64,000 nt of DNA from Siphonodentalium dalli (taxonomy: Eukaryota > Mollusca > Scaphopoda > Gadilida > Siphonodentaliidae), in assembly GCA_032622095.1 (NCBI GenBank), contig CP136066.1, positions 205,428,978 through 205,492,977 on the forward strand, in the 5' to 3' direction. Of this stretch, positions 58,239 through 64,000 are shown piece by piece. Below the pieces are notes generated by a model that did not search any database, was not told where the DNA came from, and saw only the letters and a list, made by a program, of their open reading frames with translations. Every line of letters begins with the position of its first letter. The stretch's first letter is position 1. Both the position numbers and the translations under genes were made by a program.

Positions 58239-58620
58239 CAGGGGCGCCGGAAGAGGGGGCACCCGGGGCAGAGAGGGCAGCTGCCCCCCCTGCCCTTGAC
58301 CAAGGGGGGCGAGCGCGGGCAGGACTTGCCCTTTTTCTGGAGACAGAAAATGCTTTTTGTGTGTTTAATCTCGTGTTTTTATAGCAAAATGTGACTTTTT
58401 TGGTCCAAATACCACCAATTTCACAAGGAATATTAATTTTTTGTCAATTTTATCACAAAACGGCCATAAAAACTGACAAATACCATTAAAATAGGGATTT
58501 TTGCCACAATGAATTTGTGGTTATTTCCCCAAGTTTGCGGAGAAAATGCCCTTTTTTGCGGAAAAGTGCCCTTTTTGTAGGCTCTGCCCCCGCTGAACTT
58601 GGATGCTTCCGGCGCCCCTG
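58239..58620. mobile_element. hAT-like insertion with perfect 8-bp duplication
   Basis: Inverted ends CAGGGGCGCCGGAAG and CTTCCGGCGCCCCTG, flanked by CCCATAGA at 58231-58238 and 58621-58628. 382 bp with a GC-rich left half and no transposase. CAGGGG ends and an 8-bp duplication are hAT hallmarks. It is inserted in a J-family fragment (CACGAATCTCTGTGCCCATA). Confidence 0.85.
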
Positions 58621-58758
58621 CCCATAGAGATCATTCATGAACGTTGTTGTTCTGCCTGTAGAGATCACTCATGAACGTTGTTGTTCTGCCCGAAGAGATC
58701 ACTCATGAACATTGTTGTTCTGAAGGGAACTTTATATCAGTGAAAATATAATGCAGAC

Positions 58759-59415
58759 AAATCTTGAAACAGTGTGTCTATCATTTGCAGAAAGAGGTCC
58801 ACAAAGGGTGAATTTAGCCCGCATGGTGGGCTTGCATCACTAAATTCATCCTCTTGGAACTTCATTCTACTGAGGCCTCAATTGCTATGGGAGACCAGGA
58901 TCAGATTGAATTTCCCAGTTGAAGTTGGTGATGTTCACCCATTTATAGTCACCTCGATTATAGATTTGATCTTCTGCAAATTAGGGGATATAGAAACTGA
59001 ACAGAAGGGATTAAGTAATTGAAACAATGTTAATTTGAGACTATATACACTTACCAGAAGATGGGGCTCAAGCATAACGAAGTATCCAGGTTGTTAATTT
59101 AGTTACGCTATATACAGTAATGCTCCAATTAATTGACCTCTTAACCAAAGCAGAATTATGGGTAACTTTTCAGGATTTAGTCGGAAATATGGCTTGTTGC
59201 CATTCATCGGAAAGCTCTCCCCGAGAGCTTTCCGATGAATGGCAACAAGCCATATTTCCGACTAAATCCTGAAAAGTTACCCATAATTCTGCTTTGGTTA
59301 AGAGGTCGATTAATTAGAGCATTACTGTAGTCCTCTGTGCGGGGTAGCATCTCTAAATTCACCCTATGTGGGCCTCATTATGCAAATGACATACAAACTA
59401 TTTCATGGCTTGAAT
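58759..59415. mobile_element. E-family foldback carrying a nested R1 element
   Basis: AATCTTGAAACAGTGTGTC start, CATCATTTGCAG-type modules, and ATACAAACTATTTCATGGCTTG end. An R1 element (59115-59327) is inserted in the second module. Confidence 0.6.
59115..59327. mobile_element. R1 foldback MITE copy 12 (nested)
   Basis: Complete 213-bp palindrome, TA flanks, inside an E element, so it inserted later than that element. Confidence 0.85.
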
Positions 59416-59439
59416 ATTCCTTAGTCAAAACCTGTTCCG

Positions 59440-59700
59440 CAATAATGCATTTCATGTAGGTGAATATCTCAGCTCGAGACTACGTGATTTAGTCCACTTT
59501 TGTGAGCTGATTTTGTGATAAGCATTGAATTGATCTTGACTTGGGAACTTCACCTACTGTGAAATTCATTATTAAGGAATATGTAATAACTGAAAAACCA
59601 AAAGGTTCCCATGTGTTTTAACTGGTGGAATATGATCTCTACGTGTGTACACAGAGTAGAGATTTATGGTGTGTTATATGTGTCTTTGCCAGCCAAGGAC
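59440..59700. repeat. J-family fragment
   Basis: CAGCTCGAGACTACGTGATT, GGTGGAATATGATCTCTAC and AGAGTAGAGATTTATGG match the right half of 48990-49585. Confidence 0.5.
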
Positions 59701-59848
59701 AACAATTAGAAAACACACTGGCAAATACGAGGTTTCATCCCGATCATTCCTCATACTTAGTTGAAATGTGTAGGGTTCTGATTTCCGAAGGTAGAGATTC
59801 ACGGGCATAATCGATATTCATACCAACAATTTCAAGTGAATTACTCAC

Positions 59849-59991
59849 ACTGTGGTTACTCCTAAGTTGTCTGATTATAGCCTTCCAGTTGTAGCGTTCA
59901 TAGTTTACTCTGTAGTAACCATATTCATTTATATTTCCCATGATCCAGCTATTCGCATCTTCAATGGGCAGTGTCGGATCATCCACATCAG
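59849..59991 (-). CDS. M1 aminopeptidase exon (143 nt)
   Basis: Phase 1 in, phase 0 out; acceptor GTTTGATAG, donor GTGAGT. Codes for DVDDPTLPIEDANSWIMGNI, NEYGYYRVNYERYNWKAIIR and QLRSNHS. W-I-x-G-N-x-x-x-x-G-Y-Y-R-V-N-Y marks the end of the beta-sandwich domain and the start of the helical domain in M1 aminopeptidases. Confidence 0.95.
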
Positions 59992-60433
59992 CTATCAAAC
60001 AGAATGTATGCACTCAGAAAGGTTGCTAAGTAACACAAAGTTAGAAGAATCTGATGCACTACTCTTTTATTCCAAAATAAAGATACACAATCGGATTCGA
60101 TGGTCCCCATCAGATTCCAGCATCAACAACAATAATAACAACAGCAACAACAACAACATTTCTTCAAAAGACGCTTTAATTAATTACTAAAAAAATAATG
60201 CTAACCACTGTCAACTCTAGTGTAAAGTTTAAAATTTTCCAAAACGTGTTATATATATAGTAACATTTGGTAAAAGAAATTTGGTAATGAGATTATGTCG
60301 GTCGGCTCGTCGAATATTTGCTAGCCCGCCAAATATCCAGGTGGTGAAAAATAACAGATTTTAAATAAATTATATTTGATAACTCTGAGCTTTGACTCGA
60401 ATCAAATATTTTTTTACTCGTGAAGCCAAATAA

Positions 60434-60560
60434 ATAGTAATTTAGGAGAGTTAATTCGGATAATAAATAGTAATTTAGGAGGGTTAATTCGGATAATAAA
60501 TAGTAATTTAGGAGGGTTAATTCGGATAATAAATAGTCATTTAGGAGAGTTAATTCGGAT
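60434..60560. repeat. 33-bp tandem repeat, four copies, at a broken L element
   Basis: Unit TAGTAATTTAGGAGxGTTAA plus TTCGGATAATAAA. The sequence before it (60365-60433: GACTCGAATCAAATATTTTT, GAAGCCAAATAAATAG) is one end of the L family, so the array arose at the L tip. Confidence 0.75.
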
Positions 60561-60789
60561 TATGTATCTTTAACCAATTGGCTTTGTTTATATATATTGA
60601 ATACTCGCGGATGAGTAGTCACTAACTGCTAATGGAGTTTTCGACATACATTCATTAGTGGGAGAGCTCACGGTTGCTAGGAGACAAAACGTCTGCAGCA
60701 ATAGTTTAATTAGTTTTACCGCACCTGCCTATATGCTATAATACACCCGAGAATAACTCTTCTTTTCACAACTTTAGAAAAATAACGAT

Positions 60790-60990
60790 ACTATTCTTTA
60801 CTAAATGGATTCTCCCATTCAGTTATTAAAGTATACATTGGCATAGTCTACCTATTATTCATCTGGAGGGTAGTTCGGGAAATGTAAGCAGACGACAGGC
60901 AGGTGAACAGATAATACAAGTGTAGAAGAATTTATATTAACTGGTGGGAAATGTTCAGATAATAAGTTCAATAAATGACTTATGGTTTGT
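60790..60990. repeat. F-family element, inverse copy
   Basis: TTTACTAAATGGATTCTCCC at the left, then GCAGACGACAGGCAGGTG and GGGAAATGTTCAGATAATAA. Outer tips unclear. Confidence 0.5.
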
Positions 60991-61019
60991 AAATGGGTTA
61001 CAATGCTATTATATATTAC

Positions 61020-61120
61020 CTGTTTCCATTGTCTTCGTCAACCAGAATATATCCTTGTTCGTTTTATTAAAGTCTGGTTGAGCACTGTGTGTCCAAGTTA
61101 ACGGTATTTCCCATTTGTAC
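61020..61120 (-). CDS. M1 aminopeptidase exon (101 nt)
   Basis: Phase 2 in, phase 1 out; acceptor ATATCTCAG, donor GTAATA. Codes for YKWEIPLTWTHSAQPDFNKT then NKDIFWLTKTMET. Y-x-W-x-I-P-L-T and the following W fit the family's beta-sandwich domain. Confidence 0.93.
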
Positions 61121-61159
61121 CTGAGATATGAAGACATATATTTAGGGTCACACGAAAAC

Positions 61160-62410
61160 ATCTATTATATATTTTGGAAGATCTGTCTGTCTGTCTGTCT
61201 GTGTGTGTGTATGTCTGTCTGTTTCCAATGGACTCGAAAACGGCCGAGCCGATTTCGATTAAACTTGGTATGTGGGAGTATTTTCGGCCGGGGAGTGACA
61301 TAGGCCTATTAATTTGCCCGTGCGATGTGACCTTGACCTTGAAATCGGGTCATTTCAAGGTCAAACGCACGAATATCACAGGATTTCGATGAAACTTGGT
61401 ATGTGGGGGTACTTTCTTATGGGGAGTCTCATAAGCCTATTCATTTGCCCGTGCGACATGACCTTGACCTTGAAATCGGGTCAATTCAAGGTCAAATCTC
61501 GAATTTTGTTGGGATTTCGACGAAATTTGATACGTATGGTTACTTTTGTCTACTGAGTGTATTGGACAGGTCGAGTCGTGTCCCCGACCTGACCTTGACC
61601 TTCAAAATAATCAATTCGAGGTCAAATCGGGTAAAACAGGATGGATTTCGACGGGTACTTTTGTCGGGTACTTTTGTCCGGGCAGTGTTTTGGACGGGTC
61701 AAATCGTTACCCCACCTGACCTTGACCTTCAAAATGGTCAATTCAAGGTCAAAGCCCGGACGAAGTCGGGTCACCTTCTAGTATATATATATACTAGAAG
61801 GTGACCCGACTTCGTCCGGGCTTTGACCTTGAATTGACCATTTTGAAGGTCAAGGTCAGGTGGGGTAGTCAGGTGGGGTAACGATTTGACCCGTCCAAAA
61901 CACTGCCCGGACAAAAGTACCCGTCGAAATCCATCCGGTTTTATCCGATTTGACCTCGAATTGATTATTTTGAAGGTCAAGGTCAGGTCGGGGACACGAC
62001 TCGACCCGTCCAATACACTCAGTAGACAAAAGTAACCATACGTATCAAATTTCGTCGAAATCCCATCAAAATTCGAGATTTGACCTTGAATTGACCCGAT
62101 TTCAAGGTCAAGGTCTTGTCGCACGGGCAAATGAATAGGCTTATGAGACTCCCCATACGAAAGTACCCCCACATACCAAGTTTCATCGAAATCCTGTGAT
62201 ATTCGTACGTTTGACCTTGAAATGACCCGATTTCAAGGTCAAGGTCACATCGCACGGGCAAATTAATAGGCCTATGTCACTCCCCGGCCGAAAATACCCC
62301 CACATACCAAGTTTAATCGAAATTGCTTGGCCTTTTTCGAGTCCATTGGAAACAGACAGACACACAGACAGACAGACAGACAGACAGATCTTCCAAAATA
62401 TATAATAGAT
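61160..62410. mobile_element. 1.25-kb near-perfect hairpin with TGACCTTGACCTT blocks
   Basis: Two arms of about 625 bp meet at TAGTATATATATATACTA near 61785. Outer ends TCTATTATATATTTTGGAAG precede a CTGT microsatellite in each arm. Each arm has four blocks combining TGACCTTGACCTT with TCAAGGTCAA or close variants. Related open frames on both strands mirror each other and are not genes. One small indel (near 61865) separates the arms. It lies in the intron between the 63666-63847 and 61020-61120 exons. Superfamily not assigned. Confidence 0.85.
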
Positions 62411-63174
62411 ATAGACACAATGAGGACATTATTAGGTGTTATTATTTTCTTATTGAGGCAGGGACGGGTTGTATAAAAAGTTTTTGCCATTTTTTATTAT
62501 CTTTTAACACATTTACCACCCACCATCATTTTTTTTATTTTGGAATTTTTTATATGCATATTTTCAGACATCTGAAGGCCTCTTTTTATATAAAATTGTT
62601 CAGATATCCACTCCATTAAAAAACGCGACCAGAAACAAGGAAAAAGAAAATAAACTAGGATATGACACATTACGTAGTATTTTGGCAGCTTGCGCTGTAC
62701 TATTTTCCAAACAAGCTGATAACTCACTTGTGTCCAAACTTACAGTTGTTTGCTCTAACATTCCGACCAAAGTTGTCAGTCGAAGGATTCTCTTAGATGT
62801 TTAGACTGGTGTATTCCACAAACATCCGACTGGCAACTTTGGTCAGAATGTTATAGCTATATAACTATACTGAGTATTTCGGAACAAATAATGTATCAAC
62901 TTGTTTTAAAATTAAACTAGCATATGCCAGTAACAGTCAAAATTCTATGTTTTGTGTCAGTTCCCCATATATTATGTTTTTGTGCGTTTACACTGACCTC
63001 GGCCATTTTGAATGCAGTCGATTTGTTTGAGATTTTCGGTAATATTATTATTATTATAATGCGACATTCCTCCAATGCCTGGGTACTAACTTAACAGTTT
63101 CACTCACAGAACAAGTCCATAATATGTCTTTACCATTGGTAGAGAGATGGATTTTCTTTAGAAAACCAGGAAGT
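62411..63174. other. Intron, no exon recognised
   Basis: AT-rich. A GAATACACCAG-type hairpin pair (ATTCCGACCAAAGTTG and CAACTTTGGTCAGAATG, 62759-62850) is a further small inverted repeat. Confidence 0.4.
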
Positions 63175-63310
63175 ACAGTAATGCCCTAAGTAATCGACTC
63201 TCAGTGAGAGCTTTCCGATGAATGGCAACAAGCCATATTTCCGACTAAATCCTGAAACGTTACCCATAATTATGCTGTGGTTAAGGAGTCGATTACTTAG
63301 GGCATTACTG
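63175..63310. mobile_element. R1 foldback MITE copy 13, left arm collapsed
   Basis: The left tip (CAGTAATGCCCTAAGTAATC) is joined directly to the loop and a complete right arm. TA flanks kept. Confidence 0.8.
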
Positions 63311-63402
63311 TATTGTTTTTAACGAACTGTCAAAAATTTATTTAATATTGTCTTAAAAATTTCCACAACCATCATCTTGAAATTAGTCACATCTGCCCAA
63401 CC

Positions 63403-63643
63403 TTAACCTGTTCTATACTAGATGGATTATACCACTCAAATATAAACATATACACTGGAATTGTCTATTATTCATTTGGAGGGATGCTCAGGTAATAAAA
63501 GCTGACAGAAAAAATTACCATACAAGTGCATATTACATGTAATTAATGGGAAATGTTCATATAATAAGTTCAACAATCGACCTAATATTAAACGTATTAT
63601 CTGAATCACTCACCAACGAGTAATTTAGTGTAGAAAGGGTTAA
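63403..63643. mobile_element. F-family TTAA element, inverse copy
   Basis: TTAA at 63403 and 63640; tips CCTGTTCTATACTAGATGG and TTAGTGTAGAAAGGG. The element ends about 20 bp from the donor of the neighbouring aminopeptidase exon. Confidence 0.6.
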
Positions 63644-63665
63644 CCCGATTTGTCTACATACATAC

Positions 63666-63847
63666 CCGAATGGTGATGTATATTTGCCCAGCTCCTTTGC
63701 AGTGGAATCCAGGAGAAAGCGTTCTTGTTTGAAGCGCAATTTGTTGTTCAGTGTCCGACTGATGGTGACTACTGGATAGTTCATCTGTAGTGTCCATGTA
63801 TCCATTATATTTTTCACGTCTAGCGGTGTTCCGTCCACTGTGGATTG
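63666..63847 (-). CDS. M1 aminopeptidase, first exon visible in the window
   Basis: Donor GTATGT at 63665-63660; the acceptor is taken as the AG at 63848-63849 (TTTAG|CAATCC), with a second possible AG ten bases further in. Codes for QSTVDGTPLDVKNIMDTWTL then QMNYPVVTISRTLNNKLRFK and QERFLLDSTAKELGKYTSPF. IMDTWTLQMNYPVV is the conserved end of the catalytic domain and start of the beta-sandwich domain. Upstream exons with the zinc site lie outside the window. Confidence 0.9.
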
Positions 63848-64000
63848 CTAAATGTACAGAGACAAACAAACCTATAATCTGTAAAAGTGATCTATAATAT
63901 TTTGTGGGTTGTGTCAACAATTTAGGTTTCACATGTCACTTCTGCTAGACGATAGAACATATTATATTTCGATTGAAAATGACTGCAGCAAGAGCTATAA

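Larger units (their letters stand above)
32582..63847 (-). other. Gene span: M1 zinc aminopeptidase (aminopeptidase N-like), 3' part
   Basis: Eleven exons on the minus strand join without a frame break into about 452 residues, collinear with the half of M1 aminopeptidases that follows the catalytic domain. Diagnostic segments in order are IMDTWTLQMNYPVV, WIMGNINEYGYYRVNY, RAQVINDAWNLA, DPDLKSTVYCSAI and TNIKWMDANYKVIEKWL. The family consists of membrane-bound or secreted exopeptidases that remove N-terminal residues using a zinc ion held by HEXXH-x18-E. Those residues and the N-terminal anchor must lie to the right of base 64000. The spacing from IMDTW to the end matches typical aminopeptidase N length. 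Introns run from 59 bp (between the two alternative exons) to more than 6 kb and are full of foldback elements. Exact orthology (ANPEP, ENPEP or an invertebrate-specific paralogue) cannot be decided here. Confidence 0.9.

Noticed and set aside
61403..62172. Two mirror-image open frames of 133 codons
   Set aside because: They are the two arms of the 1.25-kb hairpin read on opposite strands; repeat-derived.
2218..63310. Regular palindromes considered as a CRISPR-like array
   Set aside because: Copies are dispersed over 61 kb, carry TA duplications and nest in other elements, so they are transposons in eukaryotic DNA.

Overview
The window is about 64 kb of AT-rich, intron-rich animal nuclear DNA. 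It has no bacterial operons, rRNA or CRISPR. It carries two protein-coding genes inside a very dense field of small palindromic (foldback) DNA transposon remnants. Loci that pair CCGT/CTGT microsatellites with tandem core repeats of about 150-170 bp, together with very abundant non-autonomous DNA elements, suggest a marine invertebrate, most likely a lophotrochozoan such as a mollusc. This taxonomic call is inference only.

Left part (1-13 kb): no recognisable gene. It holds degenerate tandem repeats, a 68-bp tandem array split by a Tc1/mariner-like foldback element, and other hairpin elements. A CpG-rich spot near 9.6-9.8 kb with a palindromic CRE and a TATA-like box is a weak candidate promoter for the next gene.

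Gene 1 (plus strand, 13.2-20.9 kb): a C2H2 zinc-finger protein. Two coding exons (13309-14588 and 20079-20928) join in phase 2 across a 5.5-kb intron that splits finger 9. The predicted product is about 709 residues with about 15 fingers and an acidic C-terminal tail.

Gene 2 (minus strand, 63.8 to 32.6 kb): the C-terminal half (about 452 residues, 11 constitutive-type exons) of an M1 zinc aminopeptidase of the aminopeptidase N / glutamyl aminopeptidase type. The catalytic zinc-site exons lie beyond the right edge. All splice phases agree. The most interesting observation is a second, equally sized (82 nt), same-phase, homologous version of the penultimate exon (39353-39434), only 59 nt upstream of the first (39212-39293). 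Including both or neither breaks the reading frame, so the pair looks like mutually exclusive alternative exons in the C-terminal helical domain.

The rest of the window (20.9-32 kb and the aminopeptidase introns) is packed with repeats. There are thirteen copies of a TA-flanked 213-bp palindrome. Several TTAA-flanked families have CCCTTT or AGG ends (piggyBac-like). One roughly 70-bp palindromic core is shared by elements with at least four different outer ends. Another foldback family has 10-bp target duplications (Mutator-like). There is a hAT-like insertion with a perfect 8-bp duplication, and a 1.25-kb near-perfect hairpin in an aminopeptidase intron whose arms carry arrays of AGGTCA-type half-sites. 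Coordinates of repeats were read by eye and may be off by a few bases.
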